Shown here: positions 31,916 to 43,518 of the stretch, piece after piece
Layout of the letters: every line of letters starts with the position of its first letter
Position numbering within the stretch: position 1 is the first letter of the stretch
Source of the DNA: Crambe crambe
Lineage: Eukaryota > Porifera > Demospongiae > Poecilosclerida > Crambeidae
DNA: 64,000 bases
Direction: 5' to 3'
Assembly (NCBI GenBank): GCA_963924555.1
Contig: OZ004589.1
Coordinates: forward strand, 4,526,001 to 4,590,000
Program-made: the position numbers and the translations under genes
The notes under the pieces: model-generated
The model's input: only the letters and a program-made list of their open reading frames with translations
The model's database searches: none
What the model was told of the DNA's origin: nothing

Positions 31916-32083
31916 GCATAGGAGGACCAAGAATGTCTCAGTCTTTTATATACAAGGCATGATTGTGGTTAGGAAAAATGATGAGCTGTGATGAGCAAGT
32001 CTGTATCTAATGAAAAATGTGCAGGCTCTTGAGCCAATAGAGGTTAGCTTGTTAGTGGGGACACTAGTTATAGTCTATTATTA

Positions 32084-33478
32084 CAGGCCCGTAAACTTTC
32101 GACCCGATACCCCTAAGTGAGTATTAGGGCTCATTCAACTATATTCTCAAATTTTCAAGCACACTGCATGCCCATAATGCTTTGATATCTACCAAGCTTT
32201 GATATACTCAAAAGACATAATATTACTGCTAGTGCTAGAAGCTTCAGGCTCAAGCTCAATTTCTTTCCCAATAGGATTGGTGGAATACTGGAATCTGAGA
32301 TTTCGATTATTAACACACGTTCCGACCTCGGCTTCCATATGCATGTTCTATATTGCATTGGTATTAAATCTGTGATTGCTAGCAATAATTGTACCAATTA
32401 AGATGCAGGAATCTATCAGTGTGATGCAGTTAAAGGTGGATGTAGCAGCTTTGTGTTAAACATAACCATGAAAAAATTGCTTTTCGCAAAGAGTTGGAGT
32501 GTACAATACAAGAGGAGATGTGATCGTGTTAATCACCTGTTACTACTATAGTTCCCTGAGGATGTTTGCTGAGTAGTGAAAACATATACATATCTACATA
32601 TCACTTAAAGGTAGCTAGTAGGCCCGGATAAATAATACTGGCGTCATACAGTATATCTAGAAGTGTTGTGTAATATTTGAGAATTATAGTTTATAGCTAC
32701 AGTATCAGTCTGACCATATGGTAATAATATGGAATGTGGATGTGGGATTCAGCATATGACAGATACAATACTCAAGAGCTGCATGATCTTACAAGTTCTA
32801 TATTAGGTTTCAGTGATAACAATCGCTTATATAGCTGTCATACATGATTTGAGGAGTAATAAATAATTGTTGGTACTGGCATGTTTGTTAGCGTTGAAGA
32901 ATGAATTGTAGGTTAACTGGGCCTAATAGCTAGTAGCTAGATCAATAGTATTGGTAGTATTCTAGTCCAGTATTCAATTCCACTGTTCCCAATCCACGGG
33001 CCTACTAGCTACCTTCAAGTGATATGTTACTCAGCAAACATCCATAGTACATGATCATGTCTCCTCTTGTGCACTGTATTCTATTCCACTGTTTCCAATC
33101 CACAGGCCTACTAGCTACCTTCAAGTGATATGTAGATATGTTACTCAGCAAACATCCATGGAAGCCAAGGTCGGAACGTGTGTAAATAATCTAACGTAGA
33201 TTCCAATATATTCCCATCCCTGCCGTTATGTATAGAGCATTGGCCCTCTCACTATCTTGCCACTCAATGCACCCTTGGTGCATGTTATTCATCATGCATG
33301 TCATGCATGTCACAAGGGAATCAGCAAGTTGCCAGTTACTGCTCAAATTCTACTTATAAAATGTTCACCAGCATAATTTATGCAGCCCTAGTGAGTATTA
33401 TTGTGTAGCCACACCCATTTCACTTGACCACACCCACATCCTGGCCTGACCATTGAAATTTTGCTTCCTACGGGCCTG
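32084..33478. mobile_element. Nonautonomous hAT-like DNA transposon, about 1.4 kb
   Basis: Starts CAGGCCCGTA and ends TACGGGCCTG, a 10-base inverted terminal repeat, and is flanked by TATTA on both sides (32079-32083 and 33479-33483; 6 of 8 bases match if an 8-base duplication is assumed). Internally it has a large inverted repeat: ACACACGTTCCGACCTCGGC near 32310 is mirrored near 33163-33182, and CACTTAAAGGTAGCTAGTAG near 32603 is mirrored at 33002-33023 and again at 33105-33126. The right end in reverse (CAGGCCCGTAGGAAGC) matches the start at 50957. No transposase frame is seen. Confidence 0.65.
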
Positions 33479-33483
33479 TATTA

Positions 33484-34130
33484 GTGTAACAACTATAGAG
33501 AGGGTAAAACTGCAAGGTGAAGTGCAAGCACGAAATCACTTCAGCATGTTAGCAATGGCCAATATGATATATGATTGCAGTATTTTCATTGTGAGGGCAG
33601 TTAGTAGCTACATAGATATTGTCCATGGAATGAACAGAGTATGCTCCCATGGACCAAATCTGGCAAGACCAAATGTACATTGCATGATAGGCTCCTGCAT
33701 GCAGAATTGTCAGCAAATAGTCTGTTACTAGCTAGCTCTTCTAATGATGGCCAGCTGAACTTCAGATCAACATGTGCACAAGTGTATGTGATGATTGAAT
33801 TATCACTAGCTACGTAGCTATAGCTAAAGCTACTCTAACCTTCTCTTCATGTAATAATTTGGCCAATAATAACAAGCCTTTATTTTACCAAATAGTACTC
33901 TATGCCGTCGAATGACATTCCATAAAGACCCTGTCTACTTCATTTCTTCCTCAAAGTATAAGTCTTTGGAAAGTAGAACCATCAGAATGTAGTGCAGCTG
34001 ATCACCTATCAGCTGATAACTCTTGCTTGCCCTTATCTGATTGCTGTTAAAACCAGGAAGATATTCTTGCTTCTCAATATAACCCAAGTAGCTATCTTTC
34101 TTCTTCCATGCCAAACGAAAATTAGCACGT
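33484..34130. other. Spacer, no gene seen
   Basis: Open frames here are short and show no domain. Confidence 0.35.
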
Positions 34131-34330
34131 GGGGAACACATATCACTGCAGGTTTTGAGAGTGACGTTTGATTTCGCGTGGGCGAACAGATATCCCTAGA
34201 GTTATGCGTTCGGGGAACACGCGCCACCGGGAAACACATATCACTGTAACACCGGAACCGTCCGTTCCAGTCTGTTTCGTTCTGGTGTGGGCCCCCCACC
34301 CCCAAATCACTAGAGATTTAGGGCTGGGGG
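34130..34330 (-). repeat. Inverted second copy of the 29200-29400 repeat
   Basis: GAACAGATATCCCTAGAGTTAT, GCGTTCGGGGAACACGCG and GGGAAACACATATCACTG are the reverse complement of 29245-29310, with high identity over about 75 bases. GGGGAACACATATCACTG also occurs once more at about 34132. Confidence 0.7.
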
Positions 34331-36589
34331 GGTGGGCGGGCATGGGCATGCAACTACGGTTATGGGGACCCATATTCCTAGGGCTATAGGGACCAGTCAG
34401 TGATATGGGGCTCCCTCAATTTCCAAGCTTCCCAGCAAAATAAAAGCTTTTAGCTTTACAGTGTAGTTAACTGTGACGGTGTCTGCGGACAATTTTCACC
34501 AGTGAATAATGTCCCCCTAGGACATAATTCACTGGTGAATAATGTCCCCCCTCAGTGAATAATGAAATCAAGGCTGAAGAATTGTCACTGCATGGATGCA
34601 AGAAAGAGATAGGTGGTTTTCTCCAGTCTAGCTATGAAAATCACCTTGGAAAATTCTATCACATGCTAGATGAGAAAATGTCATCTTGGTCCACAATTGA
34701 ATACTTTTACCACAAAATAGCTATCTAGCTAGGTGAGGCTTCCTATTTTCTGTGTCACATAGCACTAGAAAAGTATCTCAGTCTGCATGGTCAATGTCAC
34801 AGAGTCTATGAAGCAAATCAGAAAATTTACACTCGACTGTGGTTAGCTATAATACTCCAACTGACTAACAGACCATTAGAATATTGTAGCAATGAGGAAT
34901 CTATATAGAAACTATGTATCTTTGCCTCTTGTATGCAATGTATGCCAGCTAGCTCAAGTCAATGGCGCCTACCTCACACGGTTAGCCTCCTGAAACTCAT
35001 GGCAGCTGGCACGCATGAACCTAGTTAGATGTTAGTGTTCCAGCACAGTTTTAGCCAGGGTCTCTAGGGGCTAACTCCAAGAAGCTCTGCCCACCAAATC
35101 AACACATCAGCCTAGCGCCTATAGCAATTTATATATGCTGCAGTTTCGTGGATCTTCCTCCTCAGACCATGCTTAGACTGCTTGTCATAGCCATCAGCTC
35201 CACCTATTAAGTACTCTTTGATGGCTGTGTAGGAATACTGACATAGCTATTCCCCAGCATGCGTGCATGGGCCAAAATACTAGCGCTTTGAAGCCCCCCT
35301 GGGGGCCCCATTTCACTAGTAATATATGGCCCGGGGGCCCCATATCGCTCCTACACCGGGAAATAGTGAGGCCCATTTATTTGAGTATAATTATATGTAT
35401 GGCAGATAAAGGCAGGGTGGTCAGGGTAGTCCTACTGGGGATATGCCCCACTAATTGCTACATAGTTTTGACCATGTCCTATGGGATAATACCTGTGAGA
35501 GCACTTACCCGATCATTATTTTGTCAAGACCAATCAGGTTGAATGGCCATTGTTAAACAGTACGATTTGTCCTGCCTATGGTCAGACAGACATTTACAGT
35601 TTGTTTCCTAAATGCCCCATGTGTTTGATCAGCACAACCCTTACCTGATGCAGTGATCGAGTCAAAGCCATCAAAGGAATATCATGAGAAAATATGCTAG
35701 GGAAAGTACTCTGTACTGCAGCTCATAGCTGCAGAGTATCCACTTGTATTGATTAGGCCAAGTAGTAGTGGTGACCTTTAACGGATATGCGTAATGACCT
35801 TTACCCATGAGCAGTTAAGTGAAATAACTCCCTGATAGCAACCCTTAGCTGATATTTCCGAAGCACACACAATAATAAAGTCTTGCATGATCATCTATTG
35901 ATTTGACCACTCCTTATAATGGGACGAGCATTAGTGATAACCCTTACCAGATATTCAGTTGAGAGGTTTATCCTCTTTTGGAGTGTCTTTAACTAAAGGG
36001 GACCTTAGTATAGTCACTCAGTACAACCTTGCATTGGTCCCAAGTGTGGCCCTTATTTAGAGGTTCCACTGATACTATTGTAGAATGATCCACCCTCTTT
36101 CCTGATGAGTCTCTATGGACTAGTGATGACCACTCATCTATAATGACAGATAACTATACCCACTGAACCTGGTATGCTGGTCGCTTTTGAAGACCCTTAG
36201 CCTTCTAGGGGAACATATGAGTCACAGTGAGTGAGAGACCAATGCCTATAGTGCCTACTGTGTACTATTGCATAACACCTGGGGCATTTTGGAGGCAGTA
36301 CATTATTAATGTTCAACGAGTCATCAATAAGATTTTACTCAATAGTAATCATGTTATATAGTTTGTTTTTGTTTCGTGACTCTCTTTATTGCTGTCTTTT
36401 GCTTCATGGCAGGATATTATCAATTTATAATGCTAACCCTCTCAGATAAACTCCGTGACTCCATGGTTGCTCTAAACTCTGGTGACCCCATGATTGCTCT
36501 GAACTTCAGTTTTGGACCACCATGACTTTTAACTCACCATGCATGTGTTTCATTTTAACCCACCATCATTGTTCTAAAAATAACACATT
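34331..36589. other. Gene-free repeat-bearing region
   Basis: TCACCAGTGAATAATGTCCCC (34497) and its close copy TCACTGGTGAATAATGTCC (34529) are partly palindromic with each other. GGGGGCCCCAT occurs twice at 35301 and 35335 in a GC-rich dyad. A loose periodic phrase AACCCTTACC(A/T)GAT recurs at about 35636, 35841 (weaker) and 35938. No coding frame is supported. Confidence 0.45.
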
Positions 36590-36830
36590 GTATAATGTTA
36601 TTCAACATGCGCGATGTGCTATAACACAGTAAAGCGTGCTATAATTAACATACCGGAGTGGGTTAAAAACAACACGCTTGTACAAAATAACACGCCGAGT
36701 AGCGTGTGTTAAAACAACACGCTATCAAAATAACACGCCGTATAGCGTGCCAAATTTGGGACAATTGATTGACACGCGACCTGCCAAATTAGGACAATTG
36801 ATTGACACGCGACCGAAACAACACGCTAGT
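36590..36830. repeat. TAACACGC-rich repeat cluster
   Basis: AACAACACGCT and AATAACACGCCG recur several times (near 36670-36740 and 36822), some followed by the reverse motif TAGCGTGT, so short hairpins are possible. A unit of about 32 bases, CCAAATTTGGGACAATTGAT plus TGACACGCGACC, is present twice in tandem (36750-36781 and 36784-36814). It abuts the broken end of a family A fragment. Confidence 0.75.
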
Positions 36831-36837
36831 TTTTTAC

Positions 36838-37043
36838 AGGGAATTTTCTTATCCGGCTTACACATCACACTGTTTTCTAAGCGTGCACCACAGTGACATT
36901 CACACCAGCCAGCAGAGTTGGTGTGGTACCATGTGGGACAGGTCATCTCTTTAACCTCTGATTCTTCCTGATATTAAATATCTCCCAAGGCCTCACTATA
37001 TACAAGGAATAAGTAGCAACACAAAAAAGAGTTTACAATCCAT
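36838..37043 (-). pseudogene. Family A N-terminal fragment
   Basis: Starts at the usual ATG (37043), with the conserved 5' element just upstream to about 37105, and runs through CPTWYHTNSAGWCEC to CKPDKK, where the repeat cluster at 36590-36830 begins. Only about the first 60 codons remain, with a small frame change in the signal peptide region. Confidence 0.8.
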
Positions 37044-37109
37044 GCTTGCAACTAGCTAGTTTGCTATGGCTATTGCCAGACTAATGTGTGGTGTTCTTCT
37101 ACACACAGT

Positions 37110-37518
37110 AACGAGGCTAACACAGGTGGTACTGTTCAATCATTAATAGTTAAATATGAAAGAACATTGCTACAGTACAAGGAATCATTACTACTGAATT
37201 AAGGAAGCAAAATCAACAAAAGGGGTAATGCATTAACTGCATTATACTGGTACGTTATCATTCCTTACTGTACATGCTACAATAGACTGGTAGTCTGATA
37301 TATTGGGCTTTATCAGAATGAAATGCACACACACAAGCACGCACACACACACCTGTGTGGGATAGATAAACATCAATTTAATGCATCAACAGAGAGCTGA
37401 TTGTCCATTCTCTCTGCTGGTATTTGAAATTTGAAATTTGGCTAAGAATTGAGAAAGTTATAGCAGTTATAGTGAATGATCAAGGGGCAAGGTGAATGCA
37501 AATAGATTTTAGCTACTT
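37110..37518. other. Spacer, no gene seen
   Basis: Contains a short CA-rich stretch near 37325-37352 and the direct repeat TTTGAAATTTGAAATTTGG near 37420. No gene. Confidence 0.35.
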
Positions 37519-39115
37519 AAAGAATAGTTTTGAGTTTAACTATGAGATTCTGTACACACTATTAATATCAAGTTCAGTAGCAGTATCACAAGTGTGAAGA
37601 ACACTGTAATCATTCCCAAGAAGTATAATATTATTATGACTAAAAGATATTGTAGACGGATGATGTTTATGTTGCACAGTATGCATACACTGCCCAATGT
37701 TAGCAATCCAAAGAACATACAGTCTAATCTGTTATAGAAATCATTTTTGCATGGTTGTAAAACTCCAAACAGAATCGAGACAGTCAGGAAAATGTACTTT
37801 GAATAACGATGGAATACGACCAATCATTGAGTTTACTAATGTGGGTTATAAGTCTATGAGGAGGTAAAATCCAGCGAAGTAGCCATATAGTCCATGAGTT
37901 TTGTTGGTTCCCTTTTTGTAACAGCCTTGAAAGCAATCCATGAATGTGAAGGTAATCCCAACGCATTTGGGGGAAGCAGTTGAGTAACTTTGGATACAAA
38001 AATAGAAGAACCATTGGAAAGATATTGAAGACCAAGAGTATACAATAATGGCCAAGATGAAGTAAGGTTTATGCTCTTCTCTGGGGTATGGCACCGTGAA
38101 GCATTGTAAAGAAAATATTGTGTTCCACTCAGTGGAAATGGAGATCCATAAAGCTACTAAGAAGGGGAAATTCATAGCTATACGATGTCTTACAGTAGGC
38201 TAGCTAAGATGATGAAAGTAGCAAATTCATTCAATACATTCAATTTCGCATTATAGACAAATTTTTCTGAATGAAGGATATAGACATAATCCAAAAGGTA
38301 GCCGAACTGCTCTAAACAGTTGGTATAGTTCTTATCATATAATTCTATGCAAATGTACATGATTATCAGGAGAGCTAGTGGACGGAAGGCATTAACCAAA
38401 CGATAATATTCTCAAAGTTGAATATTTTTTATTAATGCAGAATGGAGAGGAAAGTATACTGAAAAAAATCCAAATTCCAAATACCCAATAGGGTCACAGC
38501 AAATTTAGTATGAATTCCACTTATTAGACCATTGATGCTGTAAGAGTGAGATCTGTACAGTGCATATGAATGCATTCATGTGGGCTGCTGTTGCATGAAT
38601 GCTGCAGACCATAATGATGAGGAAGAATAAACAAGTACAAGGGTGAAATACTTCCCAGACATTCCGCACACTCATACCTGTAGGATAACACAGAAACTGC
38701 ATGTGACTGATTCCTGCGGTGACTACACAAAAGGCCAGTTCGCTTCAACCAGCCACAAGTGAAATTATCCAATTCTGTCACAGCAATGGGCTGCTCAATG
38801 AAAGAATCATTACTGAAGCTGTCTAAATGACTGCGTGTATATGCATTTTCCTGCAACTGTGACTTTACTTTTATTATTGTAACTCATGCATGCACTGCAG
38901 GTAATAGTAGCAACTTTCTTATTTGGCTTACACACCACATTGTTTTTCAAGCGTACACCACATTTGTGCTGGCCAGCAGAGTTAGTGTAGTACCACGTGG
39001 GACAGGTCATCTCTTTAACCCTCTGATTCTTCCTGCATGATATTGAATATCTCCTGAGGTCTCACTAACAAGGAATAACTTAGAGTAGCAGCACAAAAAA
39101 GAGTCTACAATCCAT
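37519..39115 (-). pseudogene. Family A copy with many frame breaks
   Basis: All parts of the family are present in order from the ATG at 39115: signal peptide, CPTWYYTNSAGQHKCG, CKPNKK, EQPIAVTELDNFTCGWL, membrane segments, the cyt EEHKPYFILAIIV segment and the C-terminal LDCMFFGLLTLG. At least six frameshifts or small deletions separate them, including a loss of the GWLLYFTL segment. Non-coding, moderately old. Confidence 0.85.
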
Positions 39116-39440
39116 ACCTACTTGTATTGCCAGACTATAATGTGTGTTGTTTCTACTACACACTGATACTATTATAACAATGTATTCCAGATAGTATGCT
39201 CCAATGCGGAAGCTATTGCCATTTTACTTGGACTGGTCCAACATGGCTGCCTGCAGTGCCTCTTTGATGGCTGCTACAGATTGTTCCTGAGTTAGTAGCT
39301 GGCCATCTCTTTGGAGTGCTAACATTTGGCTATGTAGTTTTATTGTGCAACGATCCAATTTGGTGTGAGTGTGTATAGAACACAGTTTTGTCAATGCATG
39401 CCTAAGAAACTACCTACGTACGTAATAAGAGTGGGGCAAG
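39116..39440. other. Family A 5' flank and spacer
   Basis: The 5' element is present in degraded form at 39120-39180 (ATTGCCAGACTATAATGTGT). The rest shows no gene. Confidence 0.4.
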
Positions 39441-39449
39441 GGGACTGTT

Positions 39450-39770
39450 GTAATCCACCTCAGGTCTTCAACATCTTCCCAATGCTTCTTCTGCTCTTGT
39501 ACCCCATGAAAAGTTACTCAATTACATTCCCAGAATGTGTTGGGATTACCTTCATAGCTATATTCATGGATTTCTTTCAAAAAACAATCTGGACTATCTG
39601 GACTTTACCTTCTCATTTGATTAATTCATACACCACAACAGTACACCATCATCATTCCTTCATCTGAGACTCTTTGGACACACAGATGAATGATGTATTG
39701 TTGCATGATGCCCAATGTTAGCAATCCAAAGAATCCACAGTCTAGAAATCGTCATAAACAAACAGAATTA
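39450..39770 (+). pseudogene. Family A fragment with an inverted tail
   Basis: Plus-strand FNIFPMLLLLLYP, then WDYLH-like and MDFFQ pieces, run to about 39660. Then GATGAATGATGTATTGTTGC and CCCAATGTTAGCAATCCAAAG (39687-39740) belong to the opposite strand of the same gene. Two pieces of the same gene are therefore joined head to head. Confidence 0.7.
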
Positions 39771-39779
39771 GTAAAAACT

Positions 39780-40425
39780 CAAAAAGCTACACATAGCTAG
39801 CTAATTAGCTACTACTTTAGCTAACACAGTCACAGTGTGTCATGCAGTGTGTATCATTAACATCATCATGTGGAGGCCCGAATATCACAGGATCTAGGAA
39901 GATAGAACATCCCATCATGCTTGGCATTGAAAGCATTAGGGGGGAATAGGGACCTTCTCCCTTTATACTGCCCCCTTTGAAAAACTAAAAATCTATCAGC
40001 AGTGTAAACCTGCTGTTGCAGATACAACAGTGTTTATTCTGAAACCAAAGTTGATATTTGCTTGTGTCTGATGAATATAAAGTAATTTTGGTCATCACAA
40101 TAAACAAACTTCATGTACTGTCCTCCGATAATAAACACAGAATAGCTAAGTGGCAAGTTCAGTAGCTACGCATGCACGATTGTAAGAAAAAAAACAGGTG
40201 CATATCCTTTGACTAAAGGGTGCATGGCAGCTACATAATAGTTTTACCTAAGGGTGGAAGGGGCAAGGGGTGGGGGTAGGGTGGGTTAGGAGGGGGAGGG
40301 GTAAGGGGATGGGTGCACATGTGAAGGGGAGGGGTGGGGTGTGAGGAGAAAGGTGATTGAAAAGGAACACATCAATGAATCTTTTCTATCTACTAACTAT
40401 CATTAAGTGTTACTAGCTACTTTTT
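39780..40425. other. Family A 3' flank
   Basis: CACAGTCACAGTGTGTCATG, CTTGGCATTGAAAGCATTAG and GGTGCATATCCTTTGACTAA parallel the flanks at 4275-4640 and 57450-57860. No gene. A G-rich simple stretch is at 40255-40345. Confidence 0.5.
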
Positions 40426-40426
40426 G

Positions 40427-41340
40427 AGTTTAACTATGAGACTTAGTGGACACACTATCGATATCAAGTTCTGTAGCAGTATAAACGGTAATTAATTGTA
40501 TACTGAAGTGCTGCATCATAGGACATTTTCCTTTGTTATTGATTGATAGCCACTGAATGATTAACTTTTTCTCCCAAATATTGGTCAGGCCTAGGCCTGA
40601 CTGGCCTGACCTGTTCCACCGTCTATGGGATGATGTATTCGTTGCACAGTATGCATACAGTGCCCAATGCGACCAATCCGAAGAACGCACAGTCTAATTT
40701 CTGTATGGTTGTAAAACACCAAACAGAATCGAGACAATCAGGCAAAGAATAGTTCAAATGATTATGGAATATGACCCATCATTGTGGATTATACTGATGA
40801 GGCTTATGAATCGAATGAGGAGGTAAAGTTCAGCAAAGTAGCGATAGTCCAGAGTGTTGTCAGTTCCATTTTTGTAACAGCCTAGCAATCCATGAATATG
40901 TGAAGGTAATCCCAACATAAATGGGGGAAGCAGCTGAGTAACTTTTGAAAGGGTTCTGTGGATTATACTGATGAGGTTTATGAACCGAATGAGGAGGTAC
41001 CGTAGCTAATAAAAGTTCAGCGAAGCAGCGATTGTCCAGAGTGTTATCAGTTCCACTTTTGTAGCTAACAGCCTAGAATATGTGAAGGTAATCCCAATAG
41101 CTATAGCTATTCGGGGGAAGCAGCTGAGTAACTTTCGAAAGGTTTAGTGGAATACAAAAGTAGAAGAAGCATTGGACAGATGTTGAAAACCAGGAACACA
41201 ATGATAGCCAGGATGAAGTAAAGTTTATGCTCTTCTCTGAGGTATGGTACTGAAGAGTATAGCTATCGTGTTTCATTCAATGGAAAGGGAGATCCATTGC
41301 TTTCAAAGAGCTGCATAGGACTGTAAGTAGAAGGATAAAA
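40427..41340 (-). pseudogene. Family A C-terminal half with internal duplication and an inserted repeat
   Basis: Minus strand, from LFESNGSPFPL near 41310 to the C-terminus near 40430. The segment around INHISIIHS...CYKNGT is duplicated in tandem (about 40787-40964 and 40965-41145) with diverged copies. A hAT-like repeat piece interrupts the C-terminal part (about 40490-40628). Several TAGCTA insertions occur. Non-coding. Confidence 0.8.
40490..40628. mobile_element. hAT-like repeat piece inside the family A relic
   Basis: TTGGTCAGGCCTAGGCCTGAC followed by TGGCCTGACCTGTTCCACCG is the reverse complement of 1625-1660, and ATTGATTGATAGCCACTGAA mirrors CAGTTGCTATCAATCAAT at 1683. It splits a conserved gene sequence, so it is a true insertion. 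Confidence 0.55.
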
Positions 41341-41344
41341 TTTG

Positions 41345-41874
41345 TGTGTAAAACGACAAAAGCCTTCCGATAATTAGGCCACAATATGTCCATGTACTTA
41401 ACGAACCAGATCCCATTTCTACAATAAATTCAGTTGAATAAACTATCAGGCATGATAACATTATTGTGAATTCCATCTGAGGACAGTACAAGGAGTTTGT
41501 TTATTGTGATGACCAGGTTATTATCATGCACTGTCCAGTAAGCTTTATACACAAGCAAATATCAACCTTTTTGATTGCATGCAGAATATAAATACTCTGT
41601 CATATCTGTCATAGGTGTACTTGAAAGAACACCCCTGTAGATTTTCATAAGATCGAGGGGGAGTAGTATCAAGGAGGAGAATATGTATAGGAGAAGGTCC
41701 CCATTTCCCCCCTTGTGGATAAAAGCCTTCAATGCCAAGCATGATGGACTATCCTATCTTCTCCCGACATTCAGACCTAGCTGGCAAATCATAATGAGAT
41801 CATACAGGACACACTGTGACTGCATGTGCTAGCTAACATTACAAAAGTGTTAGTTAATATGTACATGTAACTAG
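41345..41874. other. Family A 3' flank of the next copy
   Basis: Contains the reverse of the CTTGGCATTGAAGGCTTTTA flank (near 41724-41745), also found at 57560 on the plus strand. No gene. Confidence 0.4.
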
Positions 41875-43518
41875 CTATGTAAGGAATTTTTTAAATTTGA
41901 CTATGAGACTCTGTGGACACACTATTGATATCAAGTTCTGTAGCAGTATCAACAGTGTGTAGGACACTGCGATCATTCCCATTAAGCGTACTGAGACTGA
42001 AAGGTTTCGTAGTTGGATGATGTATTCATTGCATAATATGCATACACTGCCCAATGTTAGTACTCCAAAGAACATGCAGTCTAATCTGTTATAGAAATTG
42101 TTTCTGTATGGTCGCAAAACTCCGAACAGAATTGAGAAAGTCAGGTGAAGAAAACTTTGAATTATAATGGAATATGACCTATCACTTAAGATCGTACACA
42201 TGTGGTTTATGAATCGAACGAGGAGGTAAAGCCCAGCAAAGTAACGATAGTCCAGAGTGTTGTTGGTTCCATTTTTGTAACAGCCTTGAAAGAAATCCAT
42301 GGATATGTGGAGGTAATCCCAACGCATTTGTGGGAAGCAATTTAGTAATTTTTGAAAGGGTTTTGTGGGGTACAAAAGCAGAAGAAGCATTGGAAAGACA
42401 TTGAAGACCAGGAGCACAATAATGGCCACAATGAAATAAGGTTTGTGCTCTTCTCCAAGGTATGGCACTGAAGCATTGTAGTGAGCATATCGTGCTCCAC
42501 TTGAATATCCATTGCTTTCGTAAAGTTGTATAGGACTAAGAAGGACAAAATTTGTGTGCAAGATCTTGGAGTAGGCTAAAATAATGAAAGTAGCAAATGC
42601 ATTCAAGACATTTAATTTAGCATTGATATGAAGTTTAACAGATAAATGCTTCTGAATGAAAGATAGACACAATCCAAAAGGTAGCCAAACTGCTCTGAAC
42701 AGTCGGCAGTTCTTGTCGTATAACTCGATGCAAATGTATGTGATTATCAGGAGAGCTAGTGGATAGAAGGCATTGATGTAATCAAAGGATAATACTCTCA
42801 AAGTCGAGTAGTTTTTATTAATACAAAACGGAGGGAAAGTATATTGAAAAAAATCTAAATTCCAAATACCCAATAGGGTCATAGCAATTTTATCGAAGTT
42901 TGTTTGAACTCCACTTATCAAACCATCAATACTGTAGAGTCCAAGTTGTACAATGGATATGAATGCATTCATGTGGGGTGCTGTTGCACGAATATTGCAG
43001 GCTATAATGACAAGGAAGAATAACGTGGCTGGAACAAGTACAAGGGTGAAATAAAGCAGCCATCCATAGATACTCCCCAGACATTCCACACACTCATACC
43101 TGTAGGATAGCACAGCAACTCCATGTGACTGATTCCTGCAGTGACTGCATAAAAGGCCAGTTCGCTTCAACCAGCCACAAGTGAAATTATCCAACTTTGT
43201 TACGGAGATGGGCTGCTCGATAAAATAATCGTCATTGGAGCTGCGTGAATAACTGTGTATGCATTTTCCTGCTACTGTGACTTTACTTTTATTATCATAA
43301 CTCATACAAAGCCAGGGAATTATAGCAACTTTCTTATTTGGCTTACATATCACTTTGTTTCTCAAACGTACACCACATTCGCACCGGCCAGCAGAGTTAG
43401 TGTGGTACCACGTGGGACAGGTCATCTCTTTAACCTCTGATTCTTCCTGATATTGGATATCTCCTGAGGCCTCACTACAAGGAATAAGTAACAACACAAA
43501 AAAGAGTCTATAATCCAT
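41875..43518 (-). CDS. Family A multi-pass membrane protein, intact copy 2
   Basis: Open from ATG 43518 to the stop at 41875, 547 residues. Signal peptide MDYRLFFVLLLIPCSEASG, the same ectodomain Cys set (CPTWYHTNSAGRCECG, CKPNKK, CGWL, CSHC, CVEC) and the same membrane segments. It differs from copy 1 in a variable stretch of the ectodomain (HSYSRSSNDDYF) and in a shorter loop (YESNGYSSGARYAHY in place of FESNGSPFPPNGTRYTLY). The C-terminus ends KFKKFLT. The 5' element lies at 43525-43590. It forms a tandem block with the copy at 44205-45562, with matching flanks. Confidence 0.85.
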   Translation of the reverse strand: MDYRLFFVLLLIPCSEASGDIQYQEESEVKEMTCPTWYHTNSAGRCECGVRLRNKVICKPNKKVAIIPWLCMSYDNKSKVTVAGKCIHSYSRSSNDDYFIEQPISVTKLDNFTCGWLKRTGLLCSHCRNQSHGVAVLSYRYECVECLGSIYGWLLYFTLVLVPATLFFLVIIACNIRATAPHMNAFISIVQLGLYSIDGLISGVQTNFDKIAMTLLGIWNLDFFQYTFPPFCINKNYSTLRVLSFDYINAFYPLALLIITYICIELYDKNCRLFRAVWLPFGLCLSFIQKHLSVKLHINAKLNVLNAFATFIILAYSKILHTNFVLLSPIQLYESNGYSSGARYAHYNASVPYLGEEHKPYFIVAIIVLLVFNVFPMLLLLLYPTKPFQKLLNCFPQMRWDYLHISMDFFQGCYKNGTNNTLDYRYFAGLYLLVRFINHMCTILSDRSYSIIIQSFLHLTFSILFGVLRPYRNNFYNRLDCMFFGVLTLGSVCILCNEYIIQLRNLSVSVRLMGMIAVSYTLLILLQNLISIVCPQSLIVKFKKFLT

